Below the pieces are notes generated by a model, which ran no database searches, was not told the DNA's origin, and worked only from the letters and a program-made list of their open reading frames with translations. 62,996 nt of DNA, taken from positions 1-62,996 of the forward strand of contig CALJNA010000028.1 in the NCBI GenBank assembly GCA_937981955.1, given 5' to 3'. This stretch comes from an uncultured Granulosicoccaceae bacterium. Lineage in GTDB: Bacteria; Pseudomonadota; Gammaproteobacteria; Granulosicoccales; Granulosicoccaceae. This document shows positions 1 through 9,108 of the stretch, in pieces (the first letter of the stretch is position 1; each line of letters opens with the position of its first letter). Position numbers and translations under genes: made by a program.

Positions 1-132
1 AAACTCTTCTCCGATCTGGGTCCTCGTTTTTCAGGCCGACCCGGCGGTTACACACGCATCATGAAGTGTGGCATGCGTCCAGGGGACAATGCGCCAATGG
101 CAATTATTGAGTTTGTTGATCGCTCAGAGTAG
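1..132 (+). CDS. rplQ: 50S ribosomal protein L17, C-terminal end (partial)
   Basis: Reading from base 1 in frame gives 43 residues ending at a TAG (130-132). The stretch contains [21 protein letters not shown] and IEFVDR, which match the conserved C-terminal end of bacterial L17, a large-subunit protein near the peptide exit tunnel. The N-terminal part lies outside the window. L17 is usually the last gene of the rpoA operon, and the strong terminator right after it agrees with this being the end of that operon. Confidence 0.95.
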   Translation, partial: KLFSDLGPRFSGRPGGYTRIMKCGMRPGDNAPMAIIEFVDRSE

Positions 133-157
133 CGTTTAAACCTCATTAGTGATTATG

Positions 158-196
158 AAAAGGCCCGGTTTGGCAACAGACCGGGCCTTTTTTTGT
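158..196 (+). terminator. Rho-independent terminator after rplQ
   Basis: A perfect 9-bp GC-rich stem (161-169 with 180-188) closes a 10-nt loop and runs into seven T residues. It sits 26 nt after the L17 stop codon and should end the ribosomal-protein transcript. Confidence 0.93.
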
Positions 197-279
197 TTGG
201 GCTGCGGACCGGGCATCGGCATAATGAATAAACGAATATTTCTTGATCATCGTCACTGACTTCGACACGCTTGATTCAT

Positions 280-2073
280 ATGCTTGAATCCACCACCAGT
301 TTTGGCGCTTTACTGCACCTGCTGCGATACGCCAGAGGCTATCGGCGACGCATTGTGCTCGCCAGTACTTGCTCGGCGTTGAACACGTTCTTTGATGTTA
401 TGCCAGAGATCCTTATTGGCATAGCCATTGATGTGGTCGTGAATCAGGAATCCAGTTTCGTTGCATCACTCGGATTTGAAACACCAAAGTCGCAAATTCT
501 GGCGCTGGGCCTTTTAACCTTGATTATCTGGATAGGTGAATCACTGTTTGAATATCTGTATCTGATTCTGTGGAGAAACCTTGCCCAGGACCTGCAAGCC
601 GATTTACGCCAGGATGCATACGAGCAGGTTCAGCGACAGGACATGAGCTTTTTCGAATCGCGCGGTTCCGGAGAGCTCACCGCCATATTGAATGATGACG
701 TGAATCAGCTTGAACGCTTTCTCGATGGTGGAGCTAACGATTTTTTGCAGGTGTTCGTCACGGTGATTCTGGTGGGTGGCGTTTTCTTTTATGTATCTCC
801 AACTATTGCCATGCTGGCGATTATGCCGATTCCTTTCGTTATCTGGGGTGCGTTCTTTTTCATGCGCAGGGCAACGCCTTTGTACGCCGATGTGCGAGCG
901 CAGGTTGGAAGCCTTGCTAACAGGCTGGCGAATAACCTCGGTGGTATGGCTACCATCAAATCGTTTACTGCAGAACAACGCGAAGCTGCTCGCTTGCGTG
1001 AAGCCAGTGATCGCTACGTTGCTGCCAATCGCCGCGCGATTAGCGTTAGCTCCGCATTTGTTCCATTAATACGCATGGTTATATTAGCCGGCTTTCTCGC
1101 CACATTTATCATCGGGGGATTTAAAACACTGGATGGAACGCTAAACGTTGGCGCTTATGGAATGCTGGTTTTCCTGACACAACGACTGCTGTGGCCACTA
1201 ACACGGCTTGCTCAAACAGTCGATTTGTATGAACGTGCCATGGCTAGTACCCGACGAATACTGCGGTTAATCGAAACCCCAAGCGATGTCCGAAATACCG
1301 GACGCGAAATACTGCCGCAGCCCACCGTGGGCGCAATACGTTTTGATGCATTGCACTTTCGGTACAACAACACCGACGCCGGAGTCGAAAACGTAACGCT
1401 TGATATACCGTCGGGTAAAACGGTTGCTTTAGTCGGTGCAACCGGTTCCGGTAAGTCAACGTTGATTAAACTGTTATTGCGTTTTTATCCCGTTGAAGCG
1501 GGTCAGATTTGTATTGACAATATGCCCATCAATTCACTGACGCTAGCATCATTACGCGGTTCCATAGGCCTGGTGAGTCAGGATGTGTTTCTATTTGAGG
1601 GAACGGTGCGAGACAATATTGCCTACGGTAAACCGGGTGCAAGCGCAGAAGATATCGAGCAGGCTGCCACATCAGCCGAAGCGATGGAGTTTATACGGCA
1701 ACTGCCGCAAGGCATGGAAACGCTGGTTGGGGAACGCGGTGTCAAGTTGTCCGGTGGCCAACGGCAGCGCTTGTCGTTAGCCAGGGCGATAGTAAAAGAT
1801 CCGCCCATACTGATTCTCGATGAAGCAACCAGTGCGGTAGACAATGAAACCGAAGCGGCTATACAACGATCGCTGGCTACGCTTTCCAGAAACAGAACGG
1901 TTTTGGTAGTGGCGCACAGACTCTCAACCATTGTTGGAGCTGACAACATTGTGGTACTCGACGGCGGTAAAGTCGTAGAGCAGGGTACACATCAGGAGCT
2001 CATTGAACTTGATGGTTATTACCGGCGACAATGGCAAGTGCAGACCGGTGCATCCATGGCTGCAGGACACTAG
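280..2073 (+). CDS. ABC exporter, fused membrane and ATPase domains (MsbA/LmrA type)
   Basis: A half-size ABC exporter of about 597 residues. The N-terminal ~330 residues hold hydrophobic segments of a type-1 exporter fold. The C-terminal nucleotide-binding domain has Walker A GATGSGKST (about residue 386), signature LSGGQ (about 490), Walker B ILILDEA (about 510) and the H-loop AHRLST. It should work as a homodimer in the inner membrane; the substrate (lipid, drug or peptide) cannot be read from sequence. An in-frame TTG at 271 is an alternative start; no clear ribosome binding site decides between them. The next gene begins 4 nt after its stop, so the two are probably co-transcribed. Confidence 0.9.
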   Translation: MLESTTSFGALLHLLRYARGYRRRIVLASTCSALNTFFDVMPEILIGIAIDVVVNQESSFVASLGFETPKSQILALGLLTLIIWIGESLFEYLYLILWRNLAQDLQADLRQDAYEQVQRQDMSFFESRGSGELTAILNDDVNQLERFLDGGANDFLQVFVTVILVGGVFFYVSPTIAMLAIMPIPFVIWGAFFFMRRATPLYADVRAQVGSLANRLANNLGGMATIKSFTAEQREAARLREASDRYVAANRRAISVSSAFVPLIRMVILAGFLATFIIGGFKTLDGTLNVGAYGMLVFLTQRLLWPLTRLAQTVDLYERAMASTRRILRLIETPSDVRNTGREILPQPTVGAIRFDALHFRYNNTDAGVENVTLDIPSGKTVALVGATGSGKSTLIKLLLRFYPVEAGQICIDNMPINSLTLASLRGSIGLVSQDVFLFEGTVRDNIAYGKPGASAEDIEQAATSAEAMEFIRQLPQGMETLVGERGVKLSGGQRQRLSLARAIVKDPPILILDEATSAVDNETEAAIQRSLATLSRNRTVLVVAHRLSTIVGADNIVVLDGGKVVEQGTHQELIELDGYYRRQWQVQTGASMAAGH

Positions 2074-2077
2074 TTCA

Positions 2078-2959
2078 TTGAAATTACTAAATTCAGCTGC
2101 GTTTTTATTAATCGCAACCGGTACCTTGCTCGGTCTTACTTTTCCTCTTGGTAAGCTGGGTACTCAGGCCGGAATATCGCCGGTAGTGTGGGCTTTTCTG
2201 TTTTCGTGTGGTGCGTCACTCGCCCTGATTTTTTTTCGGCTTGTCAGGAAACAGCCGTTACTGATCAATCGCGGCAACATCGTGTTCTATTTCGTTGCGG
2301 CGACGGTTTCATTGGTGTTGCCAAACGTGCTGACTTATCGCGTCATTCCAGAACTTGGTTCTGGGTTTACCGGGTTATTGTTTACGCTATCGCCATTGTT
2401 TACGCTGGCTTTGTCGTCAGTATGGCAGGTTCGCATGCCAAATCGGCTTGGCTTAGCCGGCATTGCGTTTGGTTTTATTGGTGCCGTTATTGTTGCGATA
2501 ACGCGTGGTGAAGTGGGAAACCCTGCGAGCATTGGTTGGTTGCTTGCAGGGCTGTGTATTCCGGCGTCTCTGGCGACGGGTAATGTGTATCGAACCATGG
2601 CATGGCCTGAAAAAGCCCAGCCAATGGAGCTGGCAATCGGAATGAATCTGGCTGCCGCCGCCATGCTGCTGTTACTCGTTGGTGTATCGCCTGGCATAAG
2701 TTTGCCAGGTGGTCTGCAGACGATCCCCCTAACCGTACTTATAACGGTGTTGGTCACCAGTGTAATGATTGCGCTGCACTCGCGCCTGCAATTTGTAGGT
2801 GGTCCAACCTACCTGAGTCAGATTGGCTATATTGCGGCAGGTGTTGCACTGCTGCTGGGTATGTGGGTGTTCAGGGAATCTTACTCCTGGCTTACCTGGA
2901 CGGGTGCATTGATCATTCTGATAGGAGCGATGCTCAGTATTAAAGCACAGAGAAGCTAA
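2078..2959 (+). CDS. DMT-superfamily (EamA) permease
   Basis: About 293 residues with ten predicted hydrophobic helices and two EamA-like halves, the usual length and plan for drug/metabolite transporters of the inner membrane. Glycine-rich motifs end many helices (for example GFIGAVIVA and GALIILIGA near the C-terminus). The TTG at 2078, preceded by AGGAC, is chosen because the reading frame farther upstream overlaps the ABC exporter and has no hydrophobic character; TTG 2003 and ATG 2012 are alternatives. Substrate unknown. Not closely related to the second DMT gene at 20866-21789. Confidence 0.82.
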   Translation: MKLLNSAAFLLIATGTLLGLTFPLGKLGTQAGISPVVWAFLFSCGASLALIFFRLVRKQPLLINRGNIVFYFVAATVSLVLPNVLTYRVIPELGSGFTGLLFTLSPLFTLALSSVWQVRMPNRLGLAGIAFGFIGAVIVAITRGEVGNPASIGWLLAGLCIPASLATGNVYRTMAWPEKAQPMELAIGMNLAAAAMLLLLVGVSPGISLPGGLQTIPLTVLITVLVTSVMIALHSRLQFVGGPTYLSQIGYIAAGVALLLGMWVFRESYSWLTWTGALIILIGAMLSIKAQRS

Positions 2960-3089
2960 TCTACTAATTTTCGCTTGCGAAAAAGTATTCTGCAATATGA
3001 AAATCGGTAAAAACTCGAACCAGTAAAAAGTGCGCGGATGTGCAGACGAGTTAAACCATAAACAGATTGAATGGACAGCGAAGACGACT

Positions 3090-3761
3090 ATGAAAATTCT
3101 CATTACCGGTGTGAGCCGTGGTCTGGGACGTGCACTTTGTGAGGCCTACGCTGAGCAGGGTCATGAAGTGGCAGGCTGTGCCCGAAGTAAAAAGCCAATA
3201 AGTGAGCTTCGAAAGTCATTGGGTGCCGAGCATCACTTCACCAGTCTGGATTTAACGTCCGATGCGGCTGTTGGTGAATGGATAACCACGCTGAACGATA
3301 AGTGGGGTGTTCCTGATCTGGTGATTAACAATGCCGCCATAATCAATGAAAACGCGCCACTGTGGGAAGTGCCGTTTAAAGACTTTGAGCAGCTGGTAGC
3401 TATTAACATCACCGCTGTTTTCTCCGTTATCCGTCATGTATTGCCGCCAATGATAGAGCGAGGTAGTGGTGTTATTGCCAATATCAGCAGTGGATGGGGG
3501 CGCTCGGTTTCTGCAGATGTTGCATCGTACTGTGCCAGCAAATATGCCATTGAAGGAATGACGCAAGCGTTGGCGCAAGATCTTCCGCCAGGTCTTGCGG
3601 CGGTACCTGTGAACCCGGGCATTATTAATACCGACATGTTGCAATCGTGTTTTGGTTCATCGGCAGACGATGCACCTTTGCCCGAAAACTGGGTTAACAA
3701 GGCAGCGCCGTTTTTCCTGAAGTTAGGCCCGAGCGACAATGGGCAGCAGCGTTCGGTTTAG
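3090..3761 (+). CDS. Short-chain dehydrogenase/reductase
   Basis: A 223-residue classical SDR. The Rossmann nucleotide motif TGVSRGLG lies at residues 6-13, NNAA near 90, and the catalytic Ser (ISSGWG) and YCASK follow near 145-165. It should reduce or oxidise a small carbonyl or alcohol with NAD(P)H; substrate unknown. The ATG at 3090 is chosen because the Rossmann strand (KILITG) begins immediately. The frame is open back to 3030 but carries no family sequence. The C-terminus is shorter than the usual ~250 residues. It lies just upstream of gpsA. Confidence 0.85.
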   Translation: MKILITGVSRGLGRALCEAYAEQGHEVAGCARSKKPISELRKSLGAEHHFTSLDLTSDAAVGEWITTLNDKWGVPDLVINNAAIINENAPLWEVPFKDFEQLVAINITAVFSVIRHVLPPMIERGSGVIANISSGWGRSVSADVASYCASKYAIEGMTQALAQDLPPGLAAVPVNPGIINTDMLQSCFGSSADDAPLPENWVNKAAPFFLKLGPSDNGQQRSV

Positions 3762-3812
3762 CTTGATAAGCTACTATTTTAAGTTAAAGCAAAATGTTGA
3801 ATAGGAAGTTCC

Positions 3813-4805
3813 ATGCAAGATAACCGCATTACAGTGCTTGGCTCAGGTTCATGGGGTACTGCACTTGCCATACAAATGGCTCGTTCAGGTACCAAGGTCA
3901 CTTTGTGGGGCAGAGACCAGAGCTTGCTGGAATCAATGGTGGAAACGCGTGAAAACAAGCGCTACCTGCCAGATGCCGCTTTTCCGGAAACACTTAATGC
4001 AGAACCTGCCTGGGACAAAGCGCTGGAGGGTGCTAACACTATTCTGGTTTCGGTACCCAGCCATTCGTTTCGCAGCATTTTGGAACGCTTAAAAGGGATG
4101 CCGTTGTCGATAGCCTGGGCAACCAAAGGTCTGGAATTATCGACTGGCATGCTACCGCACCAGGTTGTACGAGAAGTATTGCCGGATTGCAGGCAATATG
4201 CTGTCTTGTCGGGTCCTACCTTTGCAACTGAAGTTGGGCAGGATTTACCAACCGCAATAACAGTCGCCGCATCACAGCCTGAGTTCGCCAATCGACTTGC
4301 AGGCTTTTTATCGAGCTCGTCTTTTCTGGCCTACACATCAGAAGATATTGTCGGGGTAGAAGTCGGAGGTGCTGTTAAAAATGTGTTGGCCATCGGTGCT
4401 GGATTGTCAGATGGCCTGGGCTTTGGTGCAAATGCGCGGGTGGCTCTTATTAATCGTGGCTTAAGAGAAATGCAGAAATTTGGTGTAGCAATGGGTGCAA
4501 AGCCGCAGACATTTATGGGGCTGGCAGGCATGGGCGACCTTGTTCTGACTTGCACCGATAATCAATCGCGCAACCGGCGTATGGGCCTGGCTCTGGCTGC
4601 CGGCAAAACCGTTGCCGAAGCCGAGGAAGAAATTCAACAGGTGGTTGAAGGGGTCCAGGCATCACGTGCAGTGTACGAACAATCACAACGTCTGGGCGTC
4701 GAATTACCGATTATTGAGCAGGTGTATAAGGTACTGCTTGAAGGGGTTGACCCGCGAGAAGCGGTCAAATCGCTGCTTGAGCGTAATACCGGTGCGGAAA
4801 TGTAG
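3813..4805 (+). CDS. gpsA: Glycerol-3-phosphate dehydrogenase [NAD(P)+]
   Basis: A 330-residue GpsA, which reduces dihydroxyacetone phosphate to sn-glycerol-3-phosphate, the backbone for phospholipid synthesis, in the cytoplasm. The N-terminal GSGSWGTA nucleotide-binding motif (residues 8-15), KGLE, SGPTFA and the EVGGAVKN segment with the catalytic lysine (about residue 190) are all present. Length matches the family (about 330-340). A GGAAG-type ribosome binding site lies just before the ATG at 3813. It follows the SDR after 51 nt and could share its transcript. Confidence 0.97.
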   Translation: MQDNRITVLGSGSWGTALAIQMARSGTKVTLWGRDQSLLESMVETRENKRYLPDAAFPETLNAEPAWDKALEGANTILVSVPSHSFRSILERLKGMPLSIAWATKGLELSTGMLPHQVVREVLPDCRQYAVLSGPTFATEVGQDLPTAITVAASQPEFANRLAGFLSSSSFLAYTSEDIVGVEVGGAVKNVLAIGAGLSDGLGFGANARVALINRGLREMQKFGVAMGAKPQTFMGLAGMGDLVLTCTDNQSRNRRMGLALAAGKTVAEAEEEIQQVVEGVQASRAVYEQSQRLGVELPIIEQVYKVLLEGVDPREAVKSLLERNTGAEM

Positions 4806-4902
4806 GTAAAAATGTCTCAGGTTTGACACCCGCGCAGCGCCCACGTATGTTCTGAAGTATCAAGACGTTTGGTTCAACTGATTGCCAACAGCAGGATTTG
4901 TT

Positions 4903-5715
4903 ATGAAACTGACAAACGAGCAGCTCAACGAGTTTGATGAAACCGGTTATCTGTTTTTTCCGGGTTTGTTTAGTGAAGCTGAGGCAGCTGTACTTAAAAC
5001 CGAAGCACGAAACGTCTATGCTTCTGATCGAAAAGAAGTCTGGCGCGAATCTTCCGGCGTTGCTCGAACAGCGTTTGCCGCACACACATACAACGAAGGT
5101 TTCAAAAGGCTGGGTGCCCATCCCCGATTGATCGAACCGGTTCAGCAGTTACTCGATGGTCCGGTGTATATGCATCAGTTTAAAGTGAATGCCAAAGCGG
5201 CTTTCGATGGCGATGTATGGCAATGGCATCAGGACTACGGTACCTGGAAGCGTGATGATGAAATGCCAGAACCCCGAGCCATGAATATCGCGGTGTTCAT
5301 TGATGATGTCACTGCTGCCAACGGTCCGTTGTTATTTATACCGGGTAGCCATAAGCAAGGTGTTGTCGCTGCCGGACACGATCTGGAAACTACATCCTAC
5401 CCATTATGGACACTCGATCGTGACACAGTCAGTAAGCTTGCCGAGCAGGGTGGTTGTGTTGCACCGACTGGTCCGTCGGGAAGTGTGCTGTTGTTTTCAT
5501 CCTTGTTGGTGCATGCCAGTCCGGCAAATATTTCGCCGTTTGATCGAACAATCGTGTACTTATCCCTGTGTCATGTAGATAATCATATTCGTGCATTCAA
5601 CCGTGAAGAATGGATTGCTCATCGTGACTTTACACCGATAAAACCTTTCCCAGATGATTGTCTTGAAAAAATGCACAGCGAGAAAGAGCGTGCCGTTGCA
5701 GATACTGTTAGCTAA
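4903..5715 (+). CDS. Phytanoyl-CoA dioxygenase (PhyH) family protein
   Basis: A 270-residue Fe(II)/2-oxoglutarate-dependent dioxygenase of the PhyH family. The iron-binding HxD is seen in WHQDYGTW (about residue 108), and the distal His with the 2-oxoglutarate-binding Arg in HASPANISPFDRT (about 205-217). The segment NGPLLFIPGSH is typical of the family and of amino-acid/ectoine hydroxylases, but the ectoine-hydroxylase signature is not matched closely enough to name it. ATG 4903 is chosen because GCAGGA lies 7 nt upstream; an in-frame TTG at 4882 is less likely. It is followed after 28 nt by an oxidoreductase that may act in the same pathway. Confidence 0.85.
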   Translation: MKLTNEQLNEFDETGYLFFPGLFSEAEAAVLKTEARNVYASDRKEVWRESSGVARTAFAAHTYNEGFKRLGAHPRLIEPVQQLLDGPVYMHQFKVNAKAAFDGDVWQWHQDYGTWKRDDEMPEPRAMNIAVFIDDVTAANGPLLFIPGSHKQGVVAAGHDLETTSYPLWTLDRDTVSKLAEQGGCVAPTGPSGSVLLFSSLLVHASPANISPFDRTIVYLSLCHVDNHIRAFNREEWIAHRDFTPIKPFPDDCLEKMHSEKERAVADTVS

Positions 5716-5743
5716 CGTATTTGTGCTGTGTTCTTAATATGAG

Positions 5744-7063
5744 TTGACGCCAGTGTATTTTTATAAAGACTTACAAGCCAGAGCAGATGCCGACAAGCCT
5801 GTTCGCGTTGGACTGATCGGCGCCGGAAAATTCGGCAGTATGTTTTTATCTCAAGTGCCCACCACTCCCGGACTGCACGTTACTCACATCAGCGATCTTG
5901 ATCCGGCGAGTGCGCAACAAACCTGTGCAAATGTCGGTTGGCCGCCCGAGCTCATTTCAAAAACACGATTTGGTGATGATGCGCTAGATATGATGCGAAA
6001 AGGCGAGGTCGATGTTGTTGTTGAAGCGACAGGTAATCCGCTGGTTGGTGTAACACATGCGCAAGCTGCGATTGAAAACGGGTTGCACATCGTCATGGTT
6101 AACGTGGAAGCTGATGTGCTGGCCGGTGCGTTACTGTCACGGCAGGCAAAGGCTGCAGGCGTTGTTTATTCAATGGCATATGGCGATCAACCGGCGCTCA
6201 CTTGCGAACTGGTTGAATGGGCGCGTTCCTGCGGTTTTAATGTTGTTGCCGCAGGTAAAGGTACAAAGTATTTACCCGAATACCACAGCTCAACACCTGA
6301 TACTGTGTGGGACCACTATGGATTAACCGCAGCTCAGGCAGCTGATGCGGGTATGAACAGCCAGATGTTTAACAGCTTCCTCGACGGCACTAAGTCCGCC
6401 CTTGAAATGGCTGCAATTGCTAACGCTACCGGCTTGTCTGCCCCGGCTGATGGTTTGCAGTTTCCAGCAGCTGGCATGGACGATCTTGCGCATACCTTGC
6501 GACCTGTTGCAGACGGTGGACAGCTCGCCGAGAAAGGGCAGGTTGAAGTGGTGTCATCCATTGAACGTGATGGAAGGCCTGTGTTCCGCGATTTACGCTG
6601 GGGTGTGTATGTTGTCATTGAAGCACCCAACGACTACGCCGCTGCATGCTTTGTTCAATACGGAATGAACACTGATTCTACCGGTCGCTACTCGGCCATG
6701 TACAAACCGTTTCATCTGATCGGACTCGAATTAAACATGTCCATTTTTTCGGCAGCCTTGCTGTCCAGTCCGACTGGGTCAACTGAACATTTTCAGGCTG
6801 ACGTTGTTGCATGCGCCAAACGAAATCTTAAAAATGGAGAAATGCTAGACGGAGAGGGCGGTTACACCGTGTGGGGAAAATTAATGCCGGCAAGCCAATC
6901 GCTTTCCATTGCTGGTTTGCCAATAGGTTTGGCTCACAATGTGAAGTTGAACAAAGACATTAAGGCGCATCAGCCGATCAGTTGGAACGATGTTGATATC
7001 GATGCGAGCCTGGCAGCGGTTACAATACGACGAGAGATGGAAAATCAGTTCAAACCCTGCTGA
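5744..7063 (+). CDS. Homoserine-dehydrogenase-like NAD(P) oxidoreductase (possible SAF domain)
   Basis: About 439 residues. The N-terminus has the Rossmann motif GLIGAGKFGSM (about residues 23-33), followed by the VEATGNP and NVEAD segments seen in homoserine-dehydrogenase-like oxidoreductases. The C-terminal third resembles a SAF-type fold and lacks the ACT regulatory domain of true homoserine dehydrogenases. It is therefore probably not a threonine-pathway enzyme, and members of this group sit in catabolic clusters. The start is uncertain: TTG 5744 or GTG 5753 (MYFYKDL). It is adjacent to a PhyH-type dioxygenase, so the two may serve one small-molecule pathway. Confidence 0.78.
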   Translation: MTPVYFYKDLQARADADKPVRVGLIGAGKFGSMFLSQVPTTPGLHVTHISDLDPASAQQTCANVGWPPELISKTRFGDDALDMMRKGEVDVVVEATGNPLVGVTHAQAAIENGLHIVMVNVEADVLAGALLSRQAKAAGVVYSMAYGDQPALTCELVEWARSCGFNVVAAGKGTKYLPEYHSSTPDTVWDHYGLTAAQAADAGMNSQMFNSFLDGTKSALEMAAIANATGLSAPADGLQFPAAGMDDLAHTLRPVADGGQLAEKGQVEVVSSIERDGRPVFRDLRWGVYVVIEAPNDYAAACFVQYGMNTDSTGRYSAMYKPFHLIGLELNMSIFSAALLSSPTGSTEHFQADVVACAKRNLKNGEMLDGEGGYTVWGKLMPASQSLSIAGLPIGLAHNVKLNKDIKAHQPISWNDVDIDASLAAVTIRREMENQFKPC

Positions 7064-7487
7064 TGTACGAACGTGTTTTTGCCACGGTTCAATTTCAGCT
7101 GCATTGGCCTATTTGAATCAACTCATTTCTGGCCGCAATTCCTGCGAATAACGAGTGTTCCTCGTAGACTCTGTAATGACTGCTTTGGGAACCTTGTCAC
7201 CACACTGAAATGCTCTTCTCGGCTCATAATTGGCAGGTATTGATGACTCACTCAGTAGCATAGCGAATCATCACGTCGAATACACACGCTAACGCCAGTA
7301 CTTTCTTGGAACAAGGGAGTTTACTTGGATAAAAAACGGCCACAAAAGCTAAATGAAATCTGCCAGAGTGACAGAGCTGGAGATGTGCGCCTTATCTCAA
7401 AACCCTGACACTGTACTGAAGATGGATAGTACGCTGTGCGATAGCTGGGTTCATGGTCATTCTGAATAATGGGTCCCGGTAGAAAAT
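7064..7487. other. Intergenic stretch without recognised gene
   Basis: No reading frame with family sequence, no convincing terminator and no RNA motif was seen on either strand. It separates the metabolic genes at 3090-7063 from the lipoprotein and tad block, and probably contains the promoter for the lipoprotein at 7488. Confidence 0.6.
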
Positions 7488-8681
7488 ATGTCGCCTGCTA
7501 TTCCTGTTTTAATAATGTCAACAATGCTGCTCGTACTCTGCGGCTGTGGTTCCAGTTCCGATAGTAGCTCTCGCTCATCTGATAGCTCAGGCCCGGGAGC
7601 AGCTCAGGCTGCTACTGAATCAGGCGTTGGCGAAGAGACGTTGTCTGGCCCAGGGCAGGTGAATGGTAGTGGCGGTGAAGCTACTGGTAGTGTAATTGGT
7701 GGTGGCAATGAAAATTTTCAGAACAGCCATTTCAATATTGATCCTACATCACCCGAGTTTATCGAAAGCGAGCCGCTACACTTTCGCTCGGCTTTACGTG
7801 GTGTTTGGATGGCATCTGACTGCCGTCAGGTGGATGATTTACTTACACAGACAGCGAGTTCCAGAGCAGTTTTCGTGTTTGAAGAAAAGGAATTAATGGA
7901 AACGGAGTATTCGTATAATACTGATGATTGTACGGGTAGCCCTTCAAGCAAATGGTATCCATTGCCCATTCGAAGCTGGACATTAGGTGAATACAGAACG
8001 CTGCTAGATGGAACTGATGTATGGGAGCTGGATACCAGCATCACTCAACGTGGAGTGTATGGTACAGACGTAGGCCTTAGTGTTGGGTCAAATAGTTACG
8101 TAAATATTGGTTTTGTTAATGGAGAATTAGCATTCAACAAACTGGTTGAGAACTATAAACACACAAGACCTGACACTCATCCGAGTATCTATTTCAAGAG
8201 ACTGATACCCAGTAGTCTTCCATCTCTTAGCGCAGACGATTTGTTAGGTAGCTGGCATGCAAGCTGTACAGGTCGATTGGAGTCTACCTACGAATTTAGT
8301 GCTAATAGTTTAATTATTACAGACGAGAACTGGGCCGATGTGGGCTGCGAAGGAGATAGCTATGCAGTACGTAAAACCACATTCGACCTACAATACGGAG
8401 ACTCTTTTATCACTCTTTTTGGAGATGAGTTAATAGCTGTCACACTAACGGCTGTAACGAATGAATTAATCAAATTCGATGATAGTCAAGGATTAGACAG
8501 GCCCGAGTTTAAAGTTGAGCAAGGTAAAACAGAGTTCAGAGCGTTCACGATTGAAAACAACACGTTAATACTTGGTTATTGCCTATTTCGCAACAGTGGT
8601 GAGGATGATTGCCAGGATAGTGAGATGCGTAAGCCAGATATGGTTGATCGTAATTGGGCCGTTCGGTTTACAAAAAATTAA
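7488..8681 (+). CDS. Predicted lipoprotein with two related extracytoplasmic repeats
   Basis: A 397-residue protein with a short hydrophobic signal sequence ending in LCGCGSSS, a plausible lipobox, followed by a Ser/Gly-rich linker (about 22-75). Two related segments follow: one around GVWMASDCR (about residue 105), the other around GSWHASCTG (about 256). Each has a G-x-W opening, a cysteine shortly after, a YxF/F-x-F strand and another cysteine about 35 residues later, suggesting a duplicated small beta domain with disulfides. No family was recognised. It lies directly upstream of the tad locus on the same strand, so a cell-surface role linked to the pilus is possible but not shown. Confidence 0.75.
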   Translation: MSPAIPVLIMSTMLLVLCGCGSSSDSSSRSSDSSGPGAAQAATESGVGEETLSGPGQVNGSGGEATGSVIGGGNENFQNSHFNIDPTSPEFIESEPLHFRSALRGVWMASDCRQVDDLLTQTASSRAVFVFEEKELMETEYSYNTDDCTGSPSSKWYPLPIRSWTLGEYRTLLDGTDVWELDTSITQRGVYGTDVGLSVGSNSYVNIGFVNGELAFNKLVENYKHTRPDTHPSIYFKRLIPSSLPSLSADDLLGSWHASCTGRLESTYEFSANSLIITDENWADVGCEGDSYAVRKTTFDLQYGDSFITLFGDELIAVTLTAVTNELIKFDDSQGLDRPEFKVEQGKTEFRAFTIENNTLILGYCLFRNSGEDDCQDSEMRKPDMVDRNWAVRFTKN

Positions 8682-8812
8682 TAGGCGTACGTCGCAAAAA
8701 TTGTAAATTGAATAGTTGCAGTTAAAAACGGGTTAGTTGGTGGACGATATTAACTCTATGGCGACAGACTATGCCTCGCAGGGATGACGCAATAGATTAA
8801 CAATTAAACGTA

Positions 8813-8831
8813 TGAGCCGAAACACGGCTCA
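8813..8831 (+). promoter_or_regulatory. Hairpin in the 5' leader of flp
   Basis: A perfect 7-bp stem, TGAGCCG (8813-8819) with CGGCTCA (8825-8831), closes a 5-nt loop. It is not followed by a T tract, so it is more likely an mRNA 5' stabilising or regulatory hairpin than a terminator. It ends about 10 nt before the flp ribosome binding site (GAGGAA). Confidence 0.5.
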
Positions 8832-8858
8832 GCCATTTTCGACTGAGGAAGTACTTTA

Positions 8859-9038
8859 ATGAAAAATGTAAAACAAAAAATTAAACTGTTCATTACCAAA
8901 GAAGAAGGCTTAACAACCGTTGAATATGCTGTTGCAGGCGCGGTAGTAGCATCAGCCGTATTATTAGCATTTACTAATCTTGGTACTGCAGTTGGTACCA
9001 AAATAGGTGCGATCACAACATCGATCGGCGGTGGTTAA
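8859..9038 (+). CDS. flp: Flp/Fap pilin component (type IVb pilin)
   Basis: A 59-residue gene. The short charged leader ends in EEG (residue 17), followed by LTTVEYAVAGA and a hydrophobic helix. This is the Flp motif, with Gly before the prepilin-peptidase cleavage site and the Glu-Tyr pair at positions 22-23. The peptide should be cut after Gly17 by the adjacent CpaA and polymerise into the Tad pilus. GAGGAA lies 8 nt upstream of the ATG. It is the first gene of a full tad locus, as in most species. Confidence 0.95.
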   Translation: MKNVKQKIKLFITKEEGLTTVEYAVAGAVVASAVLLAFTNLGTAVGTKIGAITTSIGGG

Positions 9039-9053
9039 TCCACGTAATCAGGG

Positions 9054-9078
9054 CTTGGCTGCAACAACTGCAGCCAAG
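9054..9078 (+). terminator. Strong stem-loop between flp and cpaA (attenuator-like)
   Basis: A perfect 10-bp stem (9054-9063 with 9069-9078) with the loop ACAAC lies 15 nt after the flp stop. Only three T residues follow, so it is at best a partial terminator or a 3' stabiliser. Either action would give more flp mRNA than assembly-gene mRNA. Confidence 0.6.
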
Positions 9079-9108
9079 TTTCAGTAAGAAACTTCTCTAA
9101 AAGTCGAC

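Noticed and set aside
7064..7487. Possible small RNA or riboswitch in the gap before the lipoprotein
   Set aside because: No conserved core or strong stem-loop with a T tract was found.
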